In this document: piece after piece, positions 56,469 to 64,000 of the stretch
Numbering within the stretch: position 1 is the stretch's first letter
How the letters are laid out: every line of letters starts with the position of its first letter
Source: Listeria immobilis
Lineage (GTDB): Bacteria > Bacillota > Bacilli > Lactobacillales > Listeriaceae
NCBI RefSeq assembly: GCF_014322765.1
Contig: NZ_JAASTZ010000003.1
Location: 62,001 to 126,000 of the forward strand
DNA: 64,000 nt
Direction: 5' to 3'
Translations under genes and position numbers: made by a program
The notes under the pieces: model-generated
The model's input: the letters and a program-made list of their open reading frames with translations, nothing else
Database searches by the model: none
Told to the model about the DNA's origin: nothing

Positions 56469-56500
56469 AAAGAAAATCTGAACTTTTTCAGATTTTCTTT
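56469..56500 (+). terminator. Intrinsic terminator after the EAL gene
   Basis: AAAGAAAATCTGAA and TTCAGATTTTCTTT form a perfect 14-bp stem followed by TTATTTT. Confidence 0.88.
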
Positions 56501-56571
56501 TATTTTGAATAAGTTGTTATTCTTGTTTTCCCCATGTAAAATAGAATTGAAAACGAAAGGAGCACTTAAAA

Positions 56572-58215
56572 ATGACTTTGAAAACAGGTTTGGATTGTTT
56601 AAATGATCCGCTTTTGAATAAAGGTACCGCTTTTTCAACAGAAGAACGAATTCAATATCAATTAGAAGGCCTTATACCACCAATTATCGAAACAATAGAA
56701 CAACAAGCTGCGCGCATAGAGCACCAAATAAGCAGCTTACCATCAGCAATACATAAGCACCAATTATTAACCAATCTGTATAATGAAAACCGAACACTTT
56801 ATTATTATATGGTAACTAAAAACGTGACGGAATATTTACCCATTATCTATACACCAACAATTGGCGATGCGGTAATGAGCTATCACACAGACTATACAGC
56901 GCCTGATGATGCATTATTTATTGATGCGTTTGCTCCTGAACAACTGACTACTACTTTGCAAAACTATGCTAATAATCACACCAATATTGATATGATTATA
57001 GTTACAGATGGAGAAGGTGTACTCGGCATTGGAGATTGGGGAGTTAATGGAGTGAAAATCGCCATTGGGAAGCTTGCTGTTTATACAGTTGCTGCTGGTC
57101 TTGCTCCTGAACGAGTATTACCGATTATTATTGATGCCGGTACTAATAATGAGGTGCTCCTAAATGATCCTCGTTATTTAGGCCACAAACGTCCACGCTT
57201 ATCCGAAACAGCATATGATAACTTTATCGCTTCATTTGTGGATGCAATAAAAACCACTTTCCCAAATGCTATTCTTCACTGGGAAGATTTTGGTAGAGCA
57301 AATGCTAGTCGAATTTTGCAAAATTATCGTCATAAAATTTGTACTTTTAATGATGATATTCAGGGTACTGGCGCAATGGTTGTTGCTGCTGCTCTTGCTA
57401 CGATAAATGTTTCCAAAATCCCTTTAAGTAAACAAAAAATAATTATTTTTGGAGCTGGAACTGCTGGAATTGGCATTGCCGATCAACTAAGTGGAGAGTT
57501 AATGCGTGAAACTGGACTTTCTTTTGAAGAAGCCAAAAAGCAGTTTTATCTTGTTGATCGTGCTGGGTTAGTTTTGGATAATATGAGTGATTTAACAATT
57601 GGGCAAACAAAATATGCGCATTCTCCTGCTGACTGGGAAGGCACATCAACAAAAACGTTAGAACAGTTAGTAGAGCTTATTCAACCAACCATGCTGATTG
57701 GCTGTTCAGGTGTTGCTGGGGCTTTTACAGAGCATCTCATTCGAAAAATGGCTGCACATACTGAACGACCGGCGATTTTGCCGCTCTCTAACCCTACAAA
57801 ATTAGCAGAAGCCACCGCAGAAGATTTAATTAATTGGACTGATGGGAAAGCGCTTATTGTTACAGGAAGTCCCTCAAAACCTGTTGTATTTCAAGATACG
57901 ACTTACGAAATTGGTCAAGCGAACAATGCGTTACTTTATCCAGGGTTAGGTCTTGGAGCAGTTGTTACCCGCTCTAAATATATTACAGATGGAATGTTAG
58001 CCGCTGCCTCAAAAGCTGTTGCCAACCAAATTTCTGCTGTTAAACCTGGTGCTGCTCTTTTGCCTCACGTTAGTACGCTTAGAGAAACATCCCGCCAAGT
58101 AGCCATCGCCGTTGCTAACCAAGCTATTTCTGAAAAGCTACATCAAGTGGAAATGGATAATGTGACAACCGCTGTTGAACTTGAAATGTGGCAACCAACT
58201 TACAAAGGAGTTTAG
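56572..58215 (+). CDS. NAD-dependent malic enzyme
   Basis: The enzyme decarboxylates malate to pyruvate. The 547-residue protein of the large malic-enzyme class has NENRTLYYYMVTKNVTEYLPIIYTPTIGDA with the catalytic tyrosine, HWEDFGRANA for metal binding, CTFNDDIQGTGA, and the cofactor loop IFGAGTAGIGIADQL. LSNPTKLAE follows. It starts at ATG 56572 behind AAAGGAG. The beta-lactamase-like gene follows two bases after its stop, so they are co-translated. Both it and the PPDK module channel carbon around pyruvate. Confidence 0.94.
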   Translation: MTLKTGLDCLNDPLLNKGTAFSTEERIQYQLEGLIPPIIETIEQQAARIEHQISSLPSAIHKHQLLTNLYNENRTLYYYMVTKNVTEYLPIIYTPTIGDAVMSYHTDYTAPDDALFIDAFAPEQLTTTLQNYANNHTNIDMIIVTDGEGVLGIGDWGVNGVKIAIGKLAVYTVAAGLAPERVLPIIIDAGTNNEVLLNDPRYLGHKRPRLSETAYDNFIASFVDAIKTTFPNAILHWEDFGRANASRILQNYRHKICTFNDDIQGTGAMVVAAALATINVSKIPLSKQKIIIFGAGTAGIGIADQLSGELMRETGLSFEEAKKQFYLVDRAGLVLDNMSDLTIGQTKYAHSPADWEGTSTKTLEQLVELIQPTMLIGCSGVAGAFTEHLIRKMAAHTERPAILPLSNPTKLAEATAEDLINWTDGKALIVTGSPSKPVVFQDTTYEIGQANNALLYPGLGLGAVVTRSKYITDGMLAAASKAVANQISAVKPGAALLPHVSTLRETSRQVAIAVANQAISEKLHQVEMDNVTTAVELEMWQPTYKGV

Positions 58216-58217
58216 TT

Positions 58218-59219
58218 ATGTTCTATAAAACAAAGCAATTACTAGATCAACTAGTCCAAAATGGCTCTACTCCTGGAATCAGCTACCAGATTAAAACAAC
58301 AGATTTTGAAGAAACTAACATACTCGGGTTAAAAGCTGTTTTTCCAGAAGCAGAGTTATTACCAAGAACAAAAGATAATATTTATGATATTGCCTCTTTG
58401 ACAAAAGTAATTGCAACTACTACTCGTGTCTTACAACTCATTGAACAGCAAAAATTCCAACTACATGACAAAATCCAAACCTATTTACCTGATTTTCAAT
58501 ATTCTAATGTAACTATTCTACATTTACTGACTCATAGCTCTGGTCTCGCAAAAAATATTCCTAATTTCGAAATGCGCTCAGCAACAGATGTTATGCGTTA
58601 TGTATATGCCACACCACAAGAATACTTACCGGGAACAAATGTCACCTATGCAGATGCAAACTTTCTTTTATTGGGATATTTAATTACTATGTTCGATGGA
58701 AATTATGAAGAAGCCATTCAGAAAAATATTCTTGAACCGCTCCAAATGAGACACTCAAGCTTCCATCCAGCGCATAAAAAACAAGTTATTCCGACAGAAC
58801 TTGATCAAGTGCGAGGGTTAATTCAAGGAGACGTACATGATTTTAAAGCATGGACAGCAAAATCTGGAACTGGACATGCTGGACTTTTTAGCACGCTAGA
58901 TGATTTAGCCAAATTTCGTGATGCTCTTTTATTTCATCATGGAGCACCTATATTATCTGAACATATGCTCCAGCAAATGAGAATTAATCACACAACAGGA
59001 CTTAATCGGTCACGAGGACTTGGTTGGGATTTACTTGGAGATTCTGTTTTATATCATACTGGATTTACCGGAACATTTATGATACTTGATTTAAAACAAC
59101 AAGCTAGTCTAATTGTTTTATCAAACCGAGTGCACCCTAGTCGAGCCAATCCAAATTTTGTATTAAAAAGAGACGATATTGCTGCTAAGTTTTTAGAAGA
59201 AGTTACTACCCAAAAATAA
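58218..59219 (+). CDS. Serine beta-lactamase-like hydrolase (class C/esterase fold)
   Basis: The 333-residue protein has the SxxK motif in DIASLTKVIATT, a YxD variant (TYADANFLLLGY) of the usual YxN box, and a C-terminal HTGFTGTFMIL as the KTG-like box. This pattern is typical of the beta-lactamase-related esterase/DD-peptidase family rather than a true resistance enzyme. No signal peptide is seen, so it is probably cytoplasmic. ATG 58218 lies behind AAAGGAG in the end of the malic enzyme gene. The longer frame from 58188 overlaps that gene. Function is unknown. Confidence 0.86.
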   Translation: MFYKTKQLLDQLVQNGSTPGISYQIKTTDFEETNILGLKAVFPEAELLPRTKDNIYDIASLTKVIATTTRVLQLIEQQKFQLHDKIQTYLPDFQYSNVTILHLLTHSSGLAKNIPNFEMRSATDVMRYVYATPQEYLPGTNVTYADANFLLLGYLITMFDGNYEEAIQKNILEPLQMRHSSFHPAHKKQVIPTELDQVRGLIQGDVHDFKAWTAKSGTGHAGLFSTLDDLAKFRDALLFHHGAPILSEHMLQQMRINHTTGLNRSRGLGWDLLGDSVLYHTGFTGTFMILDLKQQASLIVLSNRVHPSRANPNFVLKRDDIAAKFLEEVTTQK

Positions 59220-59253
59220 CCCTAGTCACTTATTAAGATTAATTCATACTTTA

Positions 59254-59303
59254 GAAAACCGGAAATTCTCCACATTAAATATTGGAGAATTTCCGGTTTT
59301 CTA
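59254..59303 (+). terminator. Intrinsic terminator after the beta-lactamase-like gene
   Basis: A perfect 20-bp stem, AGAAAACCGGAAATTCTCCA with its complement at 59284-59303, with a short loop. The T run on the plus strand is interrupted (TCTATCTCT), but the stem is very strong. Confidence 0.75.
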
Positions 59304-59435
59304 TCTCTATGTAGCTTACAAAAAAGCATCCATCCAACTCCCTACCCTATTTCCCCCAAAAAAACTGTATTAACACAGTGTATGAAAGCCTTTTCTAGTT
59401 ATATAAAAGAAATTTATTTTCTTTGCTATTTTATA

Positions 59436-59453
59436 TTGTTTTCGTTTTCACAA
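59436..59453 (+). promoter_or_regulatory. Candidate Rex-like site upstream of pflB
   Basis: TTGTTTTCGTTTTCACAA has the TTGT...ACAA ends and 18-bp spacing of Rex operators (consensus-like TTGTGAA-N4-TTCACAA) with a good right half. Rex represses fermentation genes when NADH is low. The rest of the 238-base stretch between terminator and pflB shows no gene. Confidence 0.4.
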
Positions 59454-59541
59454 AGGAGTATGCTTTTTAAGTAAAGAAAGATTCGTGAGTTAGGAATCTG
59501 CTTTTAAGTGAAAGATAGCACAATTAAAGGAGGAAATTATA

Positions 59542-61821
59542 ATGACAAAAGCATGGGATGGTTTTAAAGGAACCACTTGGCAAGAAAACATCAGTGTAGG
59601 TGATTTCGTTCAAAACAACTACACTCCTTATGATGGCGATGAAAGTTTCTTAGAAAAGAGCACACCAAGAACAACAAAACTAAATGAAAAAATTAATAAA
59701 TTAGTAGAAGAAATGGATGCAAAAGGTGGCGTTCTTGATATGGATAACGCCATTGTATCGAATGTCGCTTCTCATAAAGCTGGCTATGTTGATCAAGAAA
59801 ATGAAGTTGTTGTTGGTTTACAAACAGATAAACCTTTCAAATTAGCTTTCATGCCAAACGGTGGTCTTAGAACTGCGGAACAATGTTTAACAGACAATGG
59901 CTATTCTATCGACCAAGAATTACATGACTTTTACGTAAAAAATCGTTCTACAGCAAATGACGGTATTTTTAGAGCTTATACAGATGATATTAAACGTGCG
60001 CGTCACTCTCATATCGTTAGTGGTCTTCCAGATGCATACTCACGCGGAAGAATTATCGGCTTATATCAAAAACCTGCACTATATGGTGTAGATCGTTTAA
60101 TCGCTGAAAAACAACAAGACTTGAAAAAAATTGCAATTTCATCTGATGAAAATATCCGTTTACGTGAAGAAATCTGGTTGCAAATCAAAGCGCTTAAAGA
60201 CTTAATCGTTTTAGGTAACGAATATGGTCTAGAACTTGGCCGTCCAGCAGAAAACGCAACAGAGGCTGTACAATGGACTTACATGGGGTACCTTGCTTCT
60301 ATTAAACAAGCAAACGGTGCTGCAAGCTCATTTGGTCGTATTCCTATTTTCCTTGATATCTACATCCAACGTGATTTAGAAAGAGGAATTATCACTGAAT
60401 TCGATGCTCAAGAATTAATCGAACAACTAACTTTAAAATTAAGAATGGTACGTTTTGCAAGAACAGATGGCTATAATGAACTTTACGCTTCCAACCCAAC
60501 TTTTGTAACAACTTCTATGGCTGGTATGGGTGCAGATGGTCGTCATCGTGTTACTAAAACAGACTATCGTTTCTTACATTGCTTAGATAATCTTGGAAAC
60601 TCTGCTGAACCAAACTTAACTGTCCTTTGGGATGCTCGTTTGCCTGAAAGCTTTAAAGAATATTGCATGAAAATGAGTGTAAAACATTCTTCTATTCAAT
60701 ATGAAAATGATAAATTAATGCAAGATGAAGGCTACGGCGATATGCAATGTATTAGCTGTTGTGTTAGCCCGCTTAATCCAGAAGCAGACAAAGATAAAGG
60801 CGAAACACATAACCTGCAATATTTTGGTGCTCGTGTTAACGTGCTTAAATGTCTCCTTGGTGCAATCAATGGTGGTAAAGATGATCTTCATAAAAACCAA
60901 GTATTCGACGTTGTAGAACCAATTACAACTGAATACCTTGAATACGACGAAGTACTAGATAAATTTGATAAATCAATGGACTGGTTAACTGACACTTATG
61001 TGGATGCAATGAACATCATTCACTTTATGACAGATAAATACAACTATGAAAGTATGCAAATGGCATTCTTACCTTCTAAAGTAACAGCTAACATGGGCTT
61101 CGGAATTTGCGGATTCGCGAATGTAGTCGATAGCTTAAGTGCCATTAAACATGCGAAAGTAAAAACCATTCGTGATGAAGATGGATTTGTTTATGACTAT
61201 GAAGTAGAAGGCGACTTCCCTCGTTACGGTGAAAACGATGATCGTGCTGACGATATTGCCGTTATGGTTCTAAAAATGTTTAAAGACAAATTAGACTCTC
61301 ACAAACTTTACAAAGATAGTGAAGCAACTGTTTCTGTTTTAACAATCACTTCTAACGTTGCTTATTCTAAACAATGTGGTAACTCCCCAGTGCATAAAGG
61401 ACCTGTATTCGATGAAAATGGAAAAATCATCAAAGAACCAGAATTCTTCAGCCCAGGAGCTAACCCATCTAATAAAGCAAAAGGTGGTTTCTTAGATAAC
61501 TTAGCTAGTCTTTCTAAACTACCTTTCCACTATGCTAATGATGGAATTTCCTTAACCATCCAAGGCGCACCAAAAATGTTTGGTAAAACAACCGAAGAAC
61601 AACATCATAACCTAGTTGGTATTTTAGATGGTTACTTCACAAAAGGTGGTCAACACATTAACTTAAATGTCTTAAATCACGAAGAAGTTATTGAAAAAAT
61701 CAAAGCTGGTATCCCTGTTATCTTACGTATTAGTGGTTACTGCTTGAATACTAAAGACTTAAACGAAGAACAAAAAATGGAACTTTGCCAAAGAATGTTC
61801 CACGAAAAATTAATTGGTTAA
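59542..61821 (+). CDS. pflB: Formate C-acetyltransferase (pyruvate formate-lyase)
   Basis: PFL splits pyruvate with CoA to acetyl-CoA and formate under anaerobic conditions. The 759-residue protein has the thiyl pair Cys406-Cys407 in CISCCVSP and the radical glycine Gly732 in RISGYC, 27 residues from the end, close to the usual position. The residue after GY is cysteine instead of the usual alanine. It starts at ATG 59542 behind AAAGGAGG. No activase gene is in the window. The formate produced can enter one-carbon metabolism via fhs. Confidence 0.93.
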   Translation: MTKAWDGFKGTTWQENISVGDFVQNNYTPYDGDESFLEKSTPRTTKLNEKINKLVEEMDAKGGVLDMDNAIVSNVASHKAGYVDQENEVVVGLQTDKPFKLAFMPNGGLRTAEQCLTDNGYSIDQELHDFYVKNRSTANDGIFRAYTDDIKRARHSHIVSGLPDAYSRGRIIGLYQKPALYGVDRLIAEKQQDLKKIAISSDENIRLREEIWLQIKALKDLIVLGNEYGLELGRPAENATEAVQWTYMGYLASIKQANGAASSFGRIPIFLDIYIQRDLERGIITEFDAQELIEQLTLKLRMVRFARTDGYNELYASNPTFVTTSMAGMGADGRHRVTKTDYRFLHCLDNLGNSAEPNLTVLWDARLPESFKEYCMKMSVKHSSIQYENDKLMQDEGYGDMQCISCCVSPLNPEADKDKGETHNLQYFGARVNVLKCLLGAINGGKDDLHKNQVFDVVEPITTEYLEYDEVLDKFDKSMDWLTDTYVDAMNIIHFMTDKYNYESMQMAFLPSKVTANMGFGICGFANVVDSLSAIKHAKVKTIRDEDGFVYDYEVEGDFPRYGENDDRADDIAVMVLKMFKDKLDSHKLYKDSEATVSVLTITSNVAYSKQCGNSPVHKGPVFDENGKIIKEPEFFSPGANPSNKAKGGFLDNLASLSKLPFHYANDGISLTIQGAPKMFGKTTEEQHHNLVGILDGYFTKGGQHINLNVLNHEEVIEKIKAGIPVILRISGYCLNTKDLNEEQKMELCQRMFHEKLIG

Positions 61822-61854
61822 TAAAGCATTAGTGATTTAAACACTTAAAAACAG

Positions 61855-61902
61855 AAAATGGATTTGGTTATTCTCCTAAGGGAAAATGACCAAATCCATT
61901 TT
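61855..61902 (+). terminator. Intrinsic terminator after pflB
   Basis: AAAATGGATTTGGT and ACCAAATCCATTTT form a perfect 14-bp stem followed by TTTTAT. Confidence 0.9.
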
Positions 61903-61980
61903 TTATATGTTGCTTACACTACCATGTAACTATGTTAGTCCGCTAGCCTTCTTAATTAAAGAATGATGGGTACACTTTGC

Positions 61981-63237
61981 TTAAACATCTGCTGCATAAG
62001 CTCCTGCTGTATGTCCGGTTACCAAAGCACAGGTAATATTATACCCACCAGTGTAACCATTAATATCCAATATTTCACCGCAGAAAAATAATCCTTCCAT
62101 TAGCTTAGATTCCATCTCTTTTGGTTTAATTTCCTTTACAGAAACACCCCCACCAGTGACAAATGCTTTTTCAAAATCAAGTGTGCCATTCACTTCAAAA
62201 GTAAAATCTTTTAATAGATGAATAAACTGCTCCATTTTTTTCGGACTTACTTGTTTATATTCTGCTGTTTCGTCCAATTGGGCTTTATCTAGCAAGAATA
62301 GTAGCATTTTTTCTTGTAAGAGCGAGCTAAGAGCATTTTTAAGCGCTTTTTTCGGATTGGCTTCTAATAACTTATTAACATCTTTTGCAAGTTCTCCTGC
62401 TGATATATTGGGAAATAAATCAAGACGCATTTTTACAGTCTCTGCTCCAGTTTTCTTTAGCTCTCGAAGTACAAACATGCTACATCTAAGGGCAGCTGGA
62501 CCTGATACACCAAAATGCGTGAAAATCATATCCATTTGATGGGTAATAATTGGCTTTCCTTTTGCATTTAAAACAGATAACGATACATCCCGTAGCGACG
62601 TTCCTTGCAACACTTTTTGTTTAATAAAAGGTTCTGCCGATGTGATAGGAACTTCTGTAGGATAAAGCTCTGTAATTGTATGTCCTGCTTTTTTTGCCCA
62701 AGCATAGCCATCGCCTGTTGAGCCTGTCCGAGGAACAGATTTACCGCCAACTGCAACAATTACTGCACTCGCTGAAATTTCTTGACCATCTTTTAACGTA
62801 ACACCTTTTACATGTCCGTCCTCATAATCAACTTGCTTCACAGCCGTTTGCATATAAATTTTCACACCTAGTTTTTCCATACGCTGAATCATTGCCTCAG
62901 CAACAGAACGTGCGCTATTGGAAACAGGAAACATTCTACCATGATCTTCCTCTTTTAGCGCCACGCCTAGTCTTTCAAAAAAGCGAATAATGTCCTCGTT
63001 ATCAAATGCATGAAACGCGCTATATAAAAAGCGACCATTGCCTGGAATATGTTTAATAATTTCGTCTGCTGGTCGTCTGTTTGTTACATTACAACGTCCA
63101 CCACCAGACATAATTAATTTACGACCTAATTTTGGTCCTTTTTCGATTAATAATACTCGTTTATTCTTTTCTGCTGCACTAATGGCCGCCATTAATCCAG
63201 ACGGTCCACCGCCAATTACTATTACATCAAAATCCAT
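61981..63237 (-). CDS. BaiN/HI0933-family flavoprotein
   Basis: The 418-residue protein has an N-terminal FAD-binding [27 protein letters not shown], then [14 protein letters not shown], the family-specific loop. [26 protein letters not shown] at the C-terminus completes the FAD site. Members are NAD(P)/FAD-dependent oxidoreductases of mostly unknown substrate, with BaiN acting on bile-acid intermediates in gut clostridia. No bile genes are adjacent, so that role should not be assumed. It starts at ATG 63237 with GGAGCGGG upstream. Confidence 0.9.
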   Translation of the reverse strand: MDFDVIVIGGGPSGLMAAISAAEKNKRVLLIEKGPKLGRKLIMSGGGRCNVTNRRPADEIIKHIPGNGRFLYSAFHAFDNEDIIRFFERLGVALKEEDHGRMFPVSNSARSVAEAMIQRMEKLGVKIYMQTAVKQVDYEDGHVKGVTLKDGQEISASAVIVAVGGKSVPRTGSTGDGYAWAKKAGHTITELYPTEVPITSAEPFIKQKVLQGTSLRDVSLSVLNAKGKPIITHQMDMIFTHFGVSGPAALRCSMFVLRELKKTGAETVKMRLDLFPNISAGELAKDVNKLLEANPKKALKNALSSLLQEKMLLFLLDKAQLDETAEYKQVSPKKMEQFIHLLKDFTFEVNGTLDFEKAFVTGGGVSVKEIKPKEMESKLMEGLFFCGEILDINGYTGGYNITCALVTGHTAGAYAADV

Positions 63238-63314
63238 TGTCCCGCTCCTTTATTTTATCCGAACTTAAGTATAGCAAGCATTCCTTTCACTGCCAAGCCT
63301 TTTTAACCAAACAA

Positions 63315-63338
63315 AAACCTGAGAAAAGACTCAGGTTT
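63315..63338 (-). terminator. Intrinsic terminator after the YugP-like gene
   Basis: AAACCTGAG and CTCAGGTTT form a perfect 9-bp stem followed by a T5 run on the minus strand, 12 bases beyond the stop. Confidence 0.88.
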
Positions 63339-63350
63339 ATTGAAAGTATT

Positions 63351-64000
63351 CTAATTTCGATTCATATTTGTAAAAATTAGTAGTAATCTTAGAAGTTCAA
63401 GTACTGCGACGGCCATTGCTGCAACATAAGTCATTGCGGCTGCACTAAGTACTTTCTTCGCTTGTGGAAGTTCAGATGATGATACAAGTCCGCCGCCTTC
63501 TAATTGAACGAGTGCACGCTTACTTGCGTCAAATTCGACAGGTAAGGTAATTAGTTGGAACAATACACCAATTCCCATCAAAACAATTCCAAGTAGCATA
63601 AAACCAGGTGCACTAGCTAGCATCCCGATAATTAAGAACACCCATGAAATATTGGAGCTAAACATTGTAACTGGTACAAGTGCTGAACGAAAACGCATAA
63701 AGGAGTAATCCTGTTGATCTTGTATTGCGTGCCCTACTTCATGAGCCGCAACCGCTGCCCCTGCAATAGAACGTCCACGGAAATTAGCTTCTGAAAGGAA
63801 CACTGCTTTCTTTCTAGGATCATAGTGGTCACTTAACACTCCCTTTGTTTCATGTACAGGAACGTTCGTTAATCCATTTGTATCCAAAATTTGACGAGCA
63901 ACTTCAGCACCAGTCAAACCATTAGCTACAGCAACTTTGGAATATTGGGCATAGGTTGTTTTAACACGAAATTGTGCCCAAAGCGGAATTGCTGCAACGA
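63351..64000 (-). CDS. YugP-type membrane zinc metallopeptidase, 3' part (runs off window)
   Basis: The frame is open to the window edge, so the start is beyond 64000. An apparent start at 63917 is internal, since 27 more residues with AAIPLWAQFRVKTTYAQYSKV precede it. The domain shows HEVGHAIQDQ (the HEXXH zinc site), RGRSIAGAAVAAHEVGHAIQ around it, and three membrane helices in the C-terminal part (MFSSNISWVFLIIGMLASAPGFML, IGVLFQLITLPVEFDASKRAL). This is the YugP/DUF1779 neutral zinc metallopeptidase family. Its substrate is unknown. Confidence 0.88.
   Translation of the reverse strand, partial: VAAIPLWAQFRVKTTYAQYSKVAVANGLTGAEVARQILDTNGLTNVPVHETKGVLSDHYDPRKKAVFLSEANFRGRSIAGAAVAAHEVGHAIQDQQDYSFMRFRSALVPVTMFSSNISWVFLIIGMLASAPGFMLLGIVLMGIGVLFQLITLPVEFDASKRALVQLEGGGLVSSSELPQAKKVLSAAAMTYVAAMAVAVLELLRLLLIFTNMNRN

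Noticed and set aside
58218-59219. Beta-lactam resistance gene
   Set aside because: It lacks a signal peptide and has a variant YxD box. It belongs to the broad esterase/DD-peptidase-like group next to a metabolic gene.
63351-63917. Complete metalloprotease gene starting at 63917
   Set aside because: The frame continues upstream to the window edge with conserved hydrophobic sequence, so this start is internal and the gene is cut by the window.

Overview
This 64 kb window is low-GC Firmicute chromosome. Protein sequences and gene order point to Listeria, most likely the L. monocytogenes/innocua clade but not clearly L. monocytogenes itself. Gene order also follows Bacillus subtilis in several blocks: recU-ponA-ypoC-nth-dnaD-asnS-aspB-ypmB-dinG-panDCB and birA-cca-mgsA-dapB-ypjD. 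No rRNA, tRNA, prophage, insertion sequence or CRISPR array was seen. Most of the window is core chromosome with a few accessory insertions and one clear decay event.

Layout. Positions 1-3800 (minus strand) hold the start of a Gfo/Idh oxidoreductase gene and a degV / SGNH-lipase / DUF2140 / msrA / msrB cluster for methionine sulfoxide repair and envelope functions. Positions 3900-8850 (plus) hold a hemolysin-III-type membrane protein, then a gluconeogenesis module: a CcpN-type repressor, the PPDK regulatory kinase/phosphorylase, and pyruvate phosphate dikinase. Positions 8860-16600 (minus) hold PhzF, VOC and aromatic-exporter genes, a DedA protein, a secreted V8-like protease with three ChW repeats (probably accessory), a phosphohexomutase and an RlmA-type methyltransferase. 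Folate and thymidylate genes follow (dfrA, thyA, and fhs nearby) with an ABC-F protein and mntR.

Positions 22-32 kb hold cspD, RNase HI, a 5'-3' exonuclease, a zinc-independent S14 paralogue behind a Zur-like operator, a GH18 chitinase, and pbuX/xpt under a guanine riboswitch. A carboxypeptidase, rlmL, the RNase P RNA (rnpB), gpsB, ypsA and yppE come next. Positions 32.6-53.2 kb hold recU-ponA, a divergent LysR/nitroreductase cassette flanked by strong terminators, ypoC-nth-dnaD, an AlkD-like gene, asnS-aspB-ypmB, dinG, panBCD, a thioredoxin-like lipoprotein and the birA-cca-mgsA-dapB-mazG operon. The last 11 kb hold a YitT-family membrane protein, an FAD oxidase, an EAL phosphodiesterase, malic enzyme, a serine beta-lactamase-like protein, pyruvate formate-lyase, a BaiN-type flavoprotein and the 3' part of a YugP-type zinc protease.

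Main points for a second look: (1) the cyclic-di-GMP locus at 55.57-56.46 kb appears collapsed. A membrane N-terminus like that of a diguanylate cyclase is broken by a +1/-1 shift at a T7 run and runs directly into an EAL domain, with no GGDEF gene left. (2) The V8 protease/ChW gene has its own palindrome-marked promoter. (3) Regulatory DNA can be read directly for rpsN2 (Zur), ccpN (a 14+14 bp palindrome around the promoter), xpt (riboswitch), recU and panB. No wholly new multi-gene system could be demonstrated. The most unusual loci are the c-di-GMP remnant and the secreted protease.
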